From positions 43,624,004-43,688,003 of the forward strand of contig NC_054706.1 of assembly GCF_016097555.1 (NCBI RefSeq): DNA of 64,000 nt, given 5' to 3'. Within the stretch, counting starts at the first letter, position 1, and every line of letters starts with the position of its first letter. The translations under genes were made by a program, and so were the position numbers. Positions 23,075 to 60,475 of this stretch are shown one piece after another. The notes under the pieces were generated by a model that was not told the DNA's origin, ran no database searches, and saw only the letters and a program-made list of their open reading frames with translations. The DNA comes from Gigantopelta aegis. Taxonomy: Eukaryota; Mollusca; Gastropoda; Neomphalida; Peltospiridae.

Positions 23075-23518
23075 GATGTGCATATCTGTCTAAAGTTTAT
23101 TATTTCCACAAATGTAACATTTCTTTTGTCTAATGCACCCTCCCCCATTTATTTTTCCTAACGAATCTATACCGGAATTTCCCCAATTGTTGATTGGTGA
23201 GGATGGCTGATTTGGGTGAACACATTGAAGGGGTTGTATTTAATAAGTGGATTAGATTAATATTCGAGTTTGTTTTTGAGCAAATAGTGCTAATACATGT
23301 ATTATTATTTTTTTAAAGTATATAAAATTCTATATAGTCTCGTCAGTATTTTGTTGATGTTGCTTGTATATATACGTGTGTGTGTGTGTATATATATATA
23401 TATAAAAACATTGTAGTAATTTGTGAATAAATTGCTAGGGTGTTCATATTTACCAATAGTTGACTTTTCTTTCACATTAACCTCTATTCTACACATTCAT
23501 CTGTGTGGCTACTTGTTC
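23075..23518. other. Intergenic DNA, (TG)n/(TA)n tract
   Basis: An alternating TGTGTG/TATATA tract lies at 23,368-23,404. No gene is seen. Confidence 0.5.
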
Positions 23519-23650
23519 AGGTAGTACTAAACCAAACAAGTTTTGGCCCTGGGACCTTTTGATAGAGAAGTTGACCCCCACAAGTCCTGTAACATTGTGG
23601 ACCTATGGGAATTTTATTTGATATAGTTTGTCTTTGTCTTGCCTTCATGA
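23519..23650. repeat. Diverged relative of MITE family A
   Basis: TTTTGATAGAGAAGTTGACC and CACAAGTCCTGTAACATTG match 55,110-55,140 with substitutions. It starts AGGTAGTACTAAACCAA, a decayed form of the family A end. Confidence 0.6.
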
Positions 23651-23819
23651 CATGCAAGTGCATGTTGTAAAGGATTTTTATTTGGTGGTACCTTATGTGG
23701 CAACTGGGTTTGTTTAATACCATTAGAGTGCATTGATCATCGGTCTGCTGTTGCATACTTTGTTGTGAAAGGCCATGGTACGTGTTATCCTAAGAGTTGG
23801 AGGAACTGCATTAGACTAG

Positions 23820-23850
23820 AGTTTTACCACTGGGCTACGTCCCGCCCTCG
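23820..23850 (-). repeat. SINE head fragment
   Basis: On the - strand GGGCGGGACGTAGCCCAGTG, the tRNA-like A-box end of the common SINE. Confidence 0.65.
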
Positions 23851-24261
23851 TCAATTGCCATGTAGTTGTGGTTGGAATAGACCGTGTCCGTAAATTCAGT
23901 TTGGTTGTACTTGAAAACAAATTATCAAGACATCACAAACCTTCCATTTCGTATAATGTCCGGAGTGAAATAATTCTATTGTTGGCCAATCCCCAAAATT
24001 TGTTTAAACCAAATGGTATAGTTTAATATCCTATTATGGGCCTGTATGGCTGTAATGCACTAACCATATGGGTATAAATGTGTAATTTGTCATCATCGAG
24101 GACCAGTTTCACCAGATGGTCCTTTTTTTATTTTTATCTCTGGCCGTTGGAACAGTTGATAGAAAACAAGTACCACATTTGGTTTTCTCGAATATGTTCC
24201 TGTTGCGGTTAAGATTAAAGTCTAAATGTGAGGGATAAAGAGTTTGTTTTGGACCAACCAC

Positions 24262-24450
24262 CATTCCATATTGTTCCTACCTGTGGTTTGATGGTTCTGT
24301 ATTCAAGATACGATCTGGACATGGTTTACCGGTAGATGACCATGAAAAAAAAACGCTATCCCAAGTTGTTACTACATGCGAGGTTTGATGGTTCTGTATG
24401 AATAAAGATATGGTCGGACAAGAAAAAGTGAACGGACTGCTATGCCATAT
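24262..24450. repeat. Dispersed repeat related to 10,655-10,965
   Basis: Shares GCTATCCCAAGTTGT, TACATGCGAGGTTTGATGG and AAGAAAAAGTGAACGGAC. Confidence 0.65.
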
Positions 24451-24569
24451 AATGTACAAGAAGGGGGTGGGGATCTTATATATACAGAACCGTACTTTGC
24501 AGCTGAAAAGAAAACTCCATACTAGGATTACCTCTGGTAATATTTAAGACTTGCATGGCCGTTTAGACA

Positions 24570-24690
24570 CTAGTGCACTTTGACATCGAATAGCATATGA
24601 TCAATAAATCGAACATTTGGTAATTTTAACACGAAACCTGCTAAATTTGTCAGTAGCAAGGGATCATCACTGACAGGATAGCATTTTTTG
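24570..24690 (-). repeat. SINE fragment, type B
   Basis: ACATTTGGTAATTTTAACAC, GTAGCAAGGGATCATCACTG and ACAGGATAGCA are body and tail words of the type B SINE in - orientation, with internal losses. Confidence 0.6.
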
Positions 24691-24950
24691 AAAGTTATGG
24701 CAGAATATGACGTGGCTGGCTGTGAATATGATTTATGATTATTTTTAAGATAGATGGAGAATAAGAAACTATTAACAAAAATGAATTCTGATGTCCAAAA
24801 GAAACTACATACACAAAATTTTATAAATATTGTTGCTGCAAAAAGAACCAATTTAAAAACCATGTCATGAAAAAAGGTTTGTTTCCTTCAACACCACCAC
24901 TAATTAATCATCTGTTATTGGATGTCAAACATTTGGTAATTTTGACATCT

Positions 24951-26342
24951 AAAGTACTGTCGGAAATCGAATAAAAATGATTTTCGTCTATTTCTTTCAT
25001 ATTAAACTGAAAAGTGAATGTTTTGTAAATACCTATTTAATTATACTCTACCTAATTTAGCATTTACTTGTTTGGGCTCTCATTGATGTACAAGGTGGTG
25101 TTTACTTTTGAAATTAAAATAAAGTTGTCAGTAAACAGGTGATTTGTGACCTTTATTGGAAGAGACTAACACATTTTGATGATGGGTGTCAATTTCATTT
25201 ACCCTTAAACAAACTTAATTTAAAACTGCAAGTTAACTGATTATTTTGAATTGCAGCATAAATTATTAATTATGACAAGCATATTTATTGAATATAAATT
25301 CAATATAAGTACATTAGAAATTTACACAATCTTGCAACCATTTAAAGGTGCTAAATCATAGTTATATGCGAGCATCTGTGATACCGGCGTTGTGGTAGGC
25401 CATCGGTCTACAGGCCGGTAGGTACTGGGTTCGGATCCCAGTCGAGGCATGGGATTTTTAATCCAGATACCGACTCCAAACCCTGAGAGTGCTCCTGAGA
25501 GTGCTCCGCAAGGCTCAGTGTGTAGGTGTAAACCACTTGCATCGACCAGTGATCCATAACTGGTTCAACAAAGGCCATGGTTTGTGCTATCCTGCCTGTG
25601 GGAAGTGCAAATAAAAGATCCCTTGCTGCTAATCGGAAGAGTAGTCCATGTAGTGGCGACAGCGGGTTTCCTCTTAAAATCTGTGTGGTCCTTGACCATA
25701 TGTCTGACGCCATATAACCGTAAATAAAATGTGTTGAGTGCGTCATTAAATAAAACATTTCTTTCTTTCTGTTTGTGATAAAGATTCTCCAATAAAAATG
25801 TATTTTTTACCAGTAGATAAAATTATTTGCTATAATCATTTATGGGCATATTGTTAAAGGTGTCTTCTTTAAATGTTAAATCAAAATTTTATATAAAAAA
25901 ATAATAATTTGCAATAGCTGTCGTTGTGTAACATTGAGATGGCACCTTTAATACTGGTATAATGGATCACTCATAATGGTTCTTGACAGTTGTGCTCAAA
26001 AGTTACTTATAAATGACTACACATATTTTGTTTCAGAGGGATAGGGGTAAAACATCATCAGAAACAGTCCCTCCATATTGTAACAGCAATGAAATTGACA
26101 GTTGAACAAAATTTGTTATAGTCTATTCCAATAAAGTGCACAAATCACCTGTTTACTAACATTTTTCTTTTAATTTCAAGAGTAAACACCACCTTGAACA
26201 TCAATGAGAGCCCAAACAAGTAAATGCTAAATTAGGTAGACTATCATTAAATAGATATTTACAAAATATTTACTTGTCAGTTTAATATGTAAGAAATAAT
26301 CAACGAAAATAATTTTTATTCTATTCCGATAGTACTTTAGTC
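24951..26342. mobile_element. Foldback element with about 220-bp inverted arms
   Basis: The left arm starts CTAAAGTACTGTCGGAA and the right arm ends TTCCGATAGTACTTTAG. Inner matches include CACCACCTTGAACATCAATG (26,188) against CATTGATGTACAAGGTGGTG (25,082), and AACAGGTGATTTGTG against CACAAATCACCTGTT. Similarity fades inward. The centre holds a SINE (25,383-25,770) and a TTAAAGGTG-bounded 100-bp palindromic piece (25,853-25,952). No transposase. Confidence 0.8.
25383..25770 (+). repeat. SINE with a different tRNA-like head
   Basis: The head has GTTGTGGTAGGCCATCGGTC and the B-box-like GGGTTCGGATCCCAGTCGAG, unlike the head of the other copies. From about 25,530 on it has the same body and type A tail (GGTTTCCTCTTAAAATCTGT, AAATGTGTTGAGTGCG). 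A second copy with this head is at about 60,195-60,475. Confidence 0.8.
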
Positions 26343-26435
26343 CAAGAGAGGAACCCCACTATATTTTTCATTAATAGCAAGGTATCTTTTTATATGCACC
26401 ATCCCACTGACAGGATATTATTTTTGACAGTTGCA

Positions 26436-27010
26436 GCCAGATGTGACATGACTGTCAGAATATTATTTTAAGATTGATATATAATAAAAAAAACCTACAA
26501 AAATTATTTGCCTGCATCAGCTACTGATATATACTAATGTCTAAATGAAACTTGACATACATACATACAATTTTATCCATACTGTTGCTAAATGAAAAGA
26601 ATCAATTTAGAAACCACCACTTTACAAACACTGCATGTATCATCTCCCACCGTACCATTTGTTGGTTTTTCTATAATGCAATCATGTTATATATCCATGA
26701 ACGTCCATAGCAATTTTGTATTCCTTTAAGAAGAATTTGGAGGGGAGGGGGTTTGAGAGCAATTGTTTTTCCTTTGATGCCGATGGCATTTTTCTTCAAA
26801 CATACTTGATTTGCCATTGGTTTTACATATCAATAATAAGGACTATTTTCAAAACAGTTTTGTTATAAAAATACTACAACAGATAATCAAGATTTCTTTA
26901 ATACACATTAGCAAACAGTAATACAATAAAACAAAAAGCCTCGTTATGAATACATTCGTCCTGTTTCTGGATCCAGACCAGTGGGTATCATTTGTCACAT
27001 TTGGTTACTA
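26436..27010. other. Intergenic DNA, nothing recognised
   Basis: AT-rich, no exon. The first part (26,405-26,640) resembles 24,655-24,870 in the same orientation, so it belongs to an undefined repeat. Confidence 0.45.
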
Positions 27011-27016
27011 TTATAC

Positions 27017-27215
27017 ATCATTTAATGATAATTTAAATCAAATAGGATATAATAACTTTATTGTGAGTAGACATTTCAAACAGCTAGACCTTGTAGATAT
27101 TTACCCTATTCCAATATAATGATAATTTAAATCAAATAGGATATAATAACTTTATTGTGAGCAGACATTTCAAACAGCTAGACCTTGTAGATATTTACCC
27201 TATTCCAATATAATG
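27017..27215. repeat. Tandem duplication, about 94 bp x 2
   Basis: Two copies of a unit with AATTTAAATCAAATAGGATA and CAAACAGCTAGACCTTGTAG, almost identical. It lies just downstream of the ADH5 stop, possibly in its 3' UTR; TTTATT (an AATAAA on the - strand) occurs in each unit. Confidence 0.93.
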
Positions 27216-27573
27216 CAAGTATCATTGCTACATACACATCCATAAAGTTCCAAACAGTAAAGTTTAATTAATGACTGATTTTAATTACTAAAAATGATTA
27301 ATAGTGAAAAATGTGCCATAGTATTTAAAAACTCGAGTCTTGTCGCTTTTACAGTCACAGCAGAAATACCGGTACGTTGAATCAGTAAATTAATAGAACT
27401 TAACTATTTTAATTTTATTATCGATAATAATCACACAAATGCACATTTTGCTGTCTGCATCTAGGCCTTAAAGATCAACTTTCCACCATGCAAAGCCATC
27501 ACCATGAATCAGCGTAAATCAATGAATGTAGAGTGTGTCGCCAGCGTAAATCAATGAATGTAGAGTTGTGTTG

Positions 27574-53621
<26,048 letters not shown>

Positions 53622-53959
53622 TTTTCGTCTTTAAGTGTAGTACAAACTCAGAAACTAGGTAAATCTTTTTAAAGAAAAGCGTGGACTTTATACATTGGTC
53701 TCACGCGAGACTTATTAATCCCTTAAAATGATGGTCTAAAATGGCCCAATCTTAAAGTTTAAACTTTTTCAGTTTTAAATTTAAAAAACAGATTATTAAG
53801 ACTTAATTATTTTTATCAAGTAATTTATACTTTAATGTGAAAAATGTTCGCTTCAATGGCATAATATTTAACTCTTTTGGAAAGTAAGTACATTATTTAA
53901 TTAATCTATAGTGAGACCTTAATTGATGAGTAGACAACTCTAAAATATTTCAAGAGAAA
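53622..53959. promoter_or_regulatory. Divergent ADH5 / METAP1 promoter
   Basis: Only 338 bp separate the two start codons, so both leaders and both core promoters must lie here. GTCTCACGCGAGAC at about 53,698-53,711 is a near-palindrome close to the TCTCGCGAGA element known from housekeeping bidirectional promoters. The rest is AT-rich without an obvious TATA box at a fixed distance. Confidence 0.75.
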
Positions 53960-54082
53960 ATGGCTGCGGCCAGTGTCATGGCATCCCGAGTGTGTGAAAC
54001 TCCAGCTTGTAATAGCGAAGCTAAGCTTCAGTGTCCAACGTGTATAAAACTTGGTATAGCAGGTTCTTTTTTCTGTTCACAG
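53960..54082 (+). CDS. METAP1: Methionine aminopeptidase 1, first exon (partial)
   Basis: The first coding exon, 41 codons, runs from ATG 53,960 to the donor at 54,083. An in-frame ATG at codon 7 (53,978) is a second possible start. The product [20 protein letters not shown] followed by [12 protein letters not shown] matches the N-terminal zinc finger of human METAP1 ([20 protein letters not shown]...GSYFCSQ). That domain is thought to help ribosome association. The catalytic pita-bread domain, a two-metal enzyme that removes the initiator Met from nascent chains, is encoded by later exons that I could not find before the right edge, so intron 1 is at least 9.9 kb. ADH5 lies head-to-head; the two genes are also neighbours in human at 4q23. 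Confidence 0.93.
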
Positions 54083-55050
54083 GTATTTTAATATCAATTT
54101 GATTTTTGTAACTGAGTTATCAACTTTTATTGATAAGACCAGGGCTACTCGACATTTGATAAGGCTCTGTTGTCAAGAATCCGGGTCGTTTCGCCGGAAA
54201 AAGTTCCTTATTTTCCCCACTATAGTACATGTACTACAAACGACATAGTGCTAGGCCTGGATTTGAACTCAAACATTATGTTGGTTTTATAGAACAAATT
54301 GTTTTAAAAGATATTTTATATAACTATCGCTAACCCTAACCCTAACCTTAAACAAATTCTAACAAATATTTCTTTAAAATCGTTATGGGGAAAGTAAGGA
54401 ACTCATGCCGTTTCGCCCTTATTCCTATTCGACCCCGAGTCGTTTCGCCCTTATTCCCGTTAGCCCCGAGTCATTTCGCCCTTAGAATGAGTCGTTTCGT
54501 CCTCTATTATGAGTTGTTTCGCCCCTATGTATTGGGGTGGTACTAGTATGCAAAATTTGGTATATAAAAATAATTTTGTCGTAATAGTCACCTAACAGGC
54601 AACAAGGTTGTAGACTTAAACGTAAAGTCTGAAACAAAATGTGGACAACTACAATAAATTGCTCCTACCTTTATTTTTCGTTAGATTTTACCCACATTTT
54701 GTCCAGACAGAAATCTTGAAAAAAACAATTACAATGGCATGGATTCCACATACTAGATGATAACCATGTCACCTGTATCGACTTCGCCGAGATCGCATAG
54801 GGCAAAAAGCATGTAATTTTGTGCCGGCTGCGATTTTGACTTTTTATGGAATATTCTACAAGAGGGGTGAAAGGATATGACTTAATCTAACAACCGTTGA
54901 ATGCAATAACATGTTATGATATAAATACAAATGTGATGACGTCGTATTATTTTATTATTATTAATATTATTTGATTGTTTAAAATGTTTAAAGATACCAC
55001 TAGAGATCATTGATTTTATATTAATATTTTAGAGTCTTTCACCCCACTTG
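54083..55050 (+). other. METAP1 intron 1: GGGCGAAACGAC-type repeat
   Basis: Between about 54,180 and 54,535 the words GTCGTTTCGCC and GTCGTTTCGCCCTTATTC recur five or six times. The same family in reverse (GGGCGAAACGA, GGGGCGAAATGACAC) is at 59,530-59,625. An interstitial CTAACCCTAACCCTAACCTT lies at about 54,331. Confidence 0.6.
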
Positions 55051-55051
55051 A

Positions 55052-55504
55052 AGGTTGCACTATACCAATTAATTTCCAGCTGGGTCGAAGTTCGAGGTGC
55101 ACCGAACTTTTGATAGAGAAGTTAACACCACAAGTCCTGTGATTGGTTATAAATGTGAGTGTGTTGGTTGTAAAAAAAATTAGTTTCATCTGGGCTAAAA
55201 ATGTATGCAATTTTATTTGATGTAGTACCACCGTGTCAAGTAGCCTTGTGCTTGGAACATGTATGGGGTACCTGTAAAAAAACAGTACTCAAATTTTGTG
55301 CGAAACTAGGGGTGTTGCAGAAACATCTGGTTATACCGAAAATGAGCCATGAAAAGTACCATTTTCTGCAGTTAATACTTTGAGGTAGGGGTTGTAGTAC
55401 TGATATTTATGGGTCAAAGTTTGGTTGATATATTGCATATAGTGTTTTTAAGCACAAACGTTAACATGGTCGCCTATGGGATTTGAATTGGTATAGTCCA
55501 ACCT
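55052..55504. mobile_element. MITE family A, copy 1 (453 bp)
   Basis: Ends AGGTTGCACTATACCAATT and AATTGGTATAGTCCAACCT are inverted. Nearly identical to copy 2 (58,617-59,069), which has the same length. It contains a 60-codon open frame shared by both copies, too short and unlike any family I know. Confidence 0.9.
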
Positions 55505-55775
55505 ATAGCACATATTCAGTGCATAATAAAAAAGATTATGATTTTTGTGATTTAATTAAATTAAACTACACTATTTGATTAATTAGCCGTCACTCGGCCA
55601 TGCAAGTTCACAATGAGTCCGTGACAATAATTACTGTGCATAGCTCTGAATGGAGTTTGAACAAAAATTAGCACTGAGGAAAAGTTGGTTTTGGCCTATA
55701 ATTCATACTATAAAGATTTGAATGTTTTTATTTACATGGTGTTTGACTTGCCATATACAACTGCTCTTAAATATA

Positions 55776-57262
55776 CTCTTCAAAAGAAGAAACGCAAAAC
55801 CACATTGTCGTAACATTTGAAGAATTGATTTAATTATTGAATGGTGAGTCCGATAATTACCAAATGTTGCAGGATTGTTCACAATTCACTCTAGTCCATT
55901 GTGAGTAAGTGATAGGACACACCACCAAGGTCAAGGTCATCTGGAGTCAATACCGGGTGTGGCCTCCGCGTGTGTTGACAACTGCCTGGCACCGCCTGCC
56001 CATTGAAGCAACCAGAGTACGGATGACGTCCCGGGGGATGGTGGCCCACTCGGCCTGCAAGGCTGCTGCCAGCTCGGGTAGGGTCTGGGGCTGTGGTTGT
56101 CGCTGTCGGAGGTGTCGGTTCAACTCGTCCCATAGATGCTCAATTGGGTTCAAATCCGGTGATATCGATGGCCAAGGAAGGACATTAATGTTGTTGTTCT
56201 GTAGGAAAGCCGTTGTGAGACGTGCTGTGTGAGGCCTGGCGTTGTCATGTTGGAACACTGCGTTGGCGTTGGCCATAACTGGAACGATGTGTGGCCGGAG
56301 GATCTGGTCAATGTAGTCCTGTGCATTCAGGTTGCCCTGCACGTGGACCAGGTCAGTTCTGCCAGTGTGTGAGATGGCTGCCCACACCATGACACTACCC
56401 CCGCCGAATCTGTCCACTTCCTGCACGCAGTTTGCCGCATAACGTTCACCAGAAGCCTATACACGCGACATCTTCTATCATGACGTCGGAGCAGAAATCG
56501 GGACTCGTCACTGAACCACACATGTCTCCATCGCAGTTGAGGCCATTGTCGATGAATCTGGCACCACTGCAGTCGGAGTCGACGGTGTTGTGGTGTTAAG
56601 ATGATACCTCGAACTGGACATCTGGCACGAATTCCTACCTCACGTAGGCGGTTCCGTACGGTCTGGTCGGATATCCTGCGCAAACCTGGTGTGGCTGTGG
56701 AGGTGGCAGTAGTCAATCGTTCCCGAAGGTGGCGTACCCGGATGTAGCGGTCCTGCCCGGGGGTAGTGACCCGTGGTCGACCGGATCTAGGGAGGTCACG
56801 TGTTGATCCATGTTGCTGGTAACGGTCCCACAGTCTGGAGATGGTGCTTGGGGACACATGGAATGCCCTGGCAACAGCCGTTCTGGATTCGCCTGCATCT
56901 AGTCGGCCGATGGCATTGTTTCTCTGCGGTTCACTGAGACATGGCATGTCCTGGATTGTCAACTGTCGGCCAGATACAGAGGCCAGGCAAGCGAACACCC
57001 TGCACTTTTATACTGTCGGTGTTCATGTTGCACGTGCAGACAACGCACGTGCAGTGGTGACATGGTTTGCACATGGCTGCATTTTTGCGAATATTCACAT
57101 TTTGGAACTTTATTGTACAGTAGCTGCGTTTTATCGAATGTAACCGTGGGAATGTGTTTGGGACATGCAATGACCTTATATTCACAAAGCATGAACCGGT
57201 AGGAAACATAAAATCGGAGTTATAACCCATTTGTACCCTTTTGCGTTTCTTTTTTTGAAGAG
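55776..57262 (-). mobile_element. Tc1/mariner-type DNA transposon, copy 2 (1,487 bp)
   Basis: Same ends as copy 1 (CTCTTCAAAAGAAGAAACGC at left, GCGTTTCTTTTTTTGAAGAG at right), TA on both sides. It lies in METAP1 intron 1, in opposite orientation to the gene. Confidence 0.95.
55947..56998 (-). pseudogene. Tc1-like transposase, broken copy 2
   Basis: About 350 codons. All three catalytic residues are present: WFSDESRF, FQHDNARPHTARL and SPDLNPIEHLWDEL (DD34E). The HTH region is intact. Compared with copy 1, one base is missing near 56,450 (ACCAGAAGCC against ACCACGACGCC), which shifts the frame between the first and second catalytic Asp. The C-terminal part is in frame here, unlike in copy 1. 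A three-codon segment differs after TATSTA. Confidence 0.95.
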
Positions 57263-58616
57263 TATATGTTAATATATCTAGGCAGTCTGAACTTAGATTT
57301 TAATAGCAATTTATTTTTATATTAAAAATAACATGTGCCAATATTGGGATAATGTCTTTAACTTGTATAAACATAGTTAATGTTTCATGTATGTACTTCT
57401 GATAGCTTAACTTTTTAAAGACCTTGATTTTTATTGTCCTTTTGGCATATTTATAGGGGGCTAAGTCATATTTTAGACAAATATGTAGTTTTAGGGGAAA
57501 CAAAACTTTACTTTGAAGAAAAACTTTACCAAAGCCATAATTAAAATTTTGGTCACTATATTGTGCCTTCTGTTCTCTTTTATACATAACAATAAGCTTG
57601 TTAAACATATCTTTAGGTCTCCAGATCAAATCTTTTTTTTAAATAATCACTTAGTTTGCTCCCATGAAGTGTATTTTAAGTGTATACTAGATTTAGAACC
57701 AATTTTTCCAGATTTGATTATCTACCTTGGTGTAATTTGATGATTTATTTTATTGTTAATGCTGTATTATCCAATGTTAATAGCTAAATGATATGCTGTA
57801 TTACAGATTGTAGGAATACATCCAATATACATATTGTATTGATCTGGATTAGAAAAGAATGCAATAAAATAGATGTTCGGGTAATTATGTCATTTAAAAA
57901 CAGGTTTTTTTTAATAATGAATCAAAAATAAATATGCGAAAGCTGCATGATAATTCCAGATATCACAAATATTTAAAACCTCCAACTACAGTAGGGTATA
58001 CATAAAATATAGTCAGGAATATTGGTGGCTGCCAATGGTTTTGATGGTCCAATTTGAAAATCTGCATAGCTGATGGATTTGAAATTCCCGCACATGGTAA
58101 CTTGAAGATGCCCACACTCAGCATACAGGATTTCCTTCCAACAGTGATGTGCAGGACATTAAGTCATTACTTCATACAGATGCAGTCATGTTGGTTTTTC
58201 CTTCCTCAGACATTGTATTTTTTTAATACTGATATTTCTTTTATGTGCCTATTGAGGTCTTCATAATCTAGGGGTCAGTCAAGTACATGTGTTTCAATGG
58301 AATAAGTTTAAGGAGTTGAGGTACATTGAATAGCCATGCTGTCTCTACATATATAGCTGAGCACACACACACATCTGACAGTAAATATCTTCAGGAGTAT
58401 TATTTAAAAAAAAATATATTTTTTCAAATATGACATATTGCATTTGTACAAAACTGTACAAAATACATGTGCTTTGTGAGGTGTACATTAAATTAGGCTG
58501 CACTGTAGAAACAACAGTTTCAGTGAGGTTGTCAGTTTATGTCAGAAGACACCAGATCCTGGTTGTCATAAAAACACATGATTCGCCACCTTTTGAAACA
58601 TGTATGTTATCAGTAT
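57263..58616 (+). other. METAP1 intron 1, nothing recognised
   Basis: AT-rich non-coding DNA; no exon matching METAP1 exon 2 was found. Confidence 0.5.
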
Positions 58617-59069
58617 AGGTTGTACTATACCAATTAATTTCCGGCTGGGTCAAAGTTCGAGGTGCACCGAACTTTTGATAGAGAAGTTAACACCACAAGT
58701 CCTGTGATTGGTTATAAATGTGAGTGTGTTGGTTGTAAAAAAAATTAGTTTCATCTGGGTTTAAAATGTATGCAATTTTATTTGATGTAGTACCACCGTG
58801 TCAAGTAGCCTTGTGCTTGGAACATGTATGGGGTACCTGTAAAAAAAAAGTACTCATATTTTGTGCGAAACTAGGGGTGTTGCAGAAACATCTGGTTATA
58901 CCGAAAATGAGCCATGAAAGGTACCATTTTCTGCAGTTAATACTTTGAGGTAGGGGTTGTAGTACTGATATTTATGGGTCACAGTTTGGTTGATATATTG
59001 CATATAGTGTTTTTAAACACAAACGTTAACATGGTCGCCTATGGGATTTGAATTGGTATAGTCCAACCT
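58617..59069. mobile_element. MITE family A, copy 2 (453 bp)
   Basis: Ends AGGTTGTACTATACCAATT and AATTGGTATAGTCCAACCT. It differs from copy 1 at roughly ten positions. Same orientation. Confidence 0.9.
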
Positions 59070-59519
59070 GAAGAGTATTCCATAAAAAAAACAAAATGTC
59101 AGACAGCAGAAAACTGCATGTATTTAAATGTAAACTGAAGCAAATGGTCCTTTTAATATTTCATCATAAATCTTCTTCAGCATAGATGTAAATATGACAC
59201 GTCAATGGATATTACAGAGGCCAATTTCGCAAATTTGCAGAAAAGAGGTCCCCACACACACACACACACCAAAACACTTTATAACTAATATGTCCTATCG
59301 ACAATATCATTGTGTAGGCTAGTCTTTGTACTTATTAATATAAAATACATCAGGCCCGTAGGAACTGGGATGGTGTGAGGGGAGGGGTTCTTTAAAATAT
59401 TGCACATAATAATATATACATATAAATGGTGTTTATGGTTGATAAAGGGTTACAAATTGATAACCTATATCTGATTTGCAACTAGAGTCACGTAAACAAA
59501 TTTATTCATCATTCACAAA

Positions 59520-59640
59520 CATAAACATGAGGGCGAAACGAACCGGTATGGGGGCGAAATGACACGGGGCGAAATGACACGGGGCGAAATGACACGGGGC
59601 GATCAGGAATAAGGGCGAAACGACCTGATACCGTTGTCAA
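59520..59640. repeat. GGGCGAAACGAC-type repeat, second cluster
   Basis: GGGGCGAAATGACAC is repeated three times directly (59,550-59,597) between GGGCGAAACGA words. It is the reverse orientation of the cluster at 54,180-54,535. Confidence 0.7.
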
Positions 59641-59692
59641 CACTGACAACAGGTCAATGTGAATGTAATGCATTAATGATTAAAATAAACCT

Positions 59693-59919
59693 ATAGTCCG
59701 TCCCACACAGGGATCGCCTTTTTTACTATGGTATTTTTTACTACAAGTTATTTATTTCTAAACCAGTTGTTTTCTAAATTGCAAAACAAAATAGTATTTT
59801 ATTTTATTTTTGTTATTTCCAAAACACTTTTACAATTTACTTTTCTTCTCACGTCAAACCAAACTTAAATTATTTACAAAACCTCCCAACGTTTTTGTAA
59901 GAGGATGGGATGGACTATA
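59693..59919. mobile_element. MITE family B, copy 3 (best preserved)
   Basis: Ends TATAGTCCGTCCCACACAG and GGATGGGATGGACTATA are inverted. Its inside matches the copies at 4,783 and 16,203. Confidence 0.8.
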
Positions 59920-60194
59920 GGCATACTCGCGTGTATGCCAGGGTTTATGATAAGGCCAGGGGAAAAAAGTTACTTGTTTCTTATTACATGCTGGAAAAAT
60001 ATGGTCGGTAGGAAAAACAGTTTATTTTGGAAAATAATTTTATTTATGGATATTAAATAGAGGTGTTGACTACTGTTATCCAAAATATTACCTCTGCATG
60101 CATAGAAATAAATTATGCAAACCAACAATACCATTCATCATTGTCCTTTGAGTCTGACTGGACAATCAAGATGAAAAACTTTTTTTTTTTTTTT

Positions 60195-60475
60195 TTTTAC
60201 CCATCTTCATGGCTTAAGGCTGGTAGGTACTAGGTTCAAATTCCACACATTGGAAATACAATTTTTAATCGCTGTACCGGCTCTAAAACTAGTGAGTGTT
60301 CCGCAAACCTCAATGGTTAGATGTACCGGGGTAACCACTTACACCGACCAGTGTCTGCAATTGGTTTATCAAAGGCTGTGGTATGTACTGTCCTATCTGT
60401 GGGGGAGTGCATATATAAAAGATCCATTGCTCTTTAGTAATAAGTAGCAGGTTTCCTCTCATACTAACACTAACT
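60195..60475 (+). repeat. SINE with the alternative head, copy 2
   Basis: Head GGCTGGTAGGTACTAGGTTC, then ATCAAAGGCTGTGGTATGTA and TGCATATATAAAAGATCCAT. The tail is shortened. Compare 25,383-25,770. Confidence 0.72.

Larger units (their letters stand above)
24875..26435 (-). repeat. Type B SINE split by a foldback element
   Basis: The tail (GTTATTGGATGTCAAACATT, 24,915-24,934) stops at about 24,953. The same SINE resumes at about 26,343 with AGAGAGGAACCCCACTATA and TTTATATGCACCATCCCACT. Everything between is a later insertion. Confidence 0.72.

Noticed and set aside
54328-54350. Telomere-like CTAACCCTAACC tract
   Set aside because: Only about three units, inside a dispersed repeat; an interstitial chance or element-borne tract, not a chromosome end.
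55201-55383. 60-codon frame conserved between two loci (also 58,766-58,948)
   Set aside because: Both lie in copies of MITE family A; conservation comes from recent transposition. No family resemblance.
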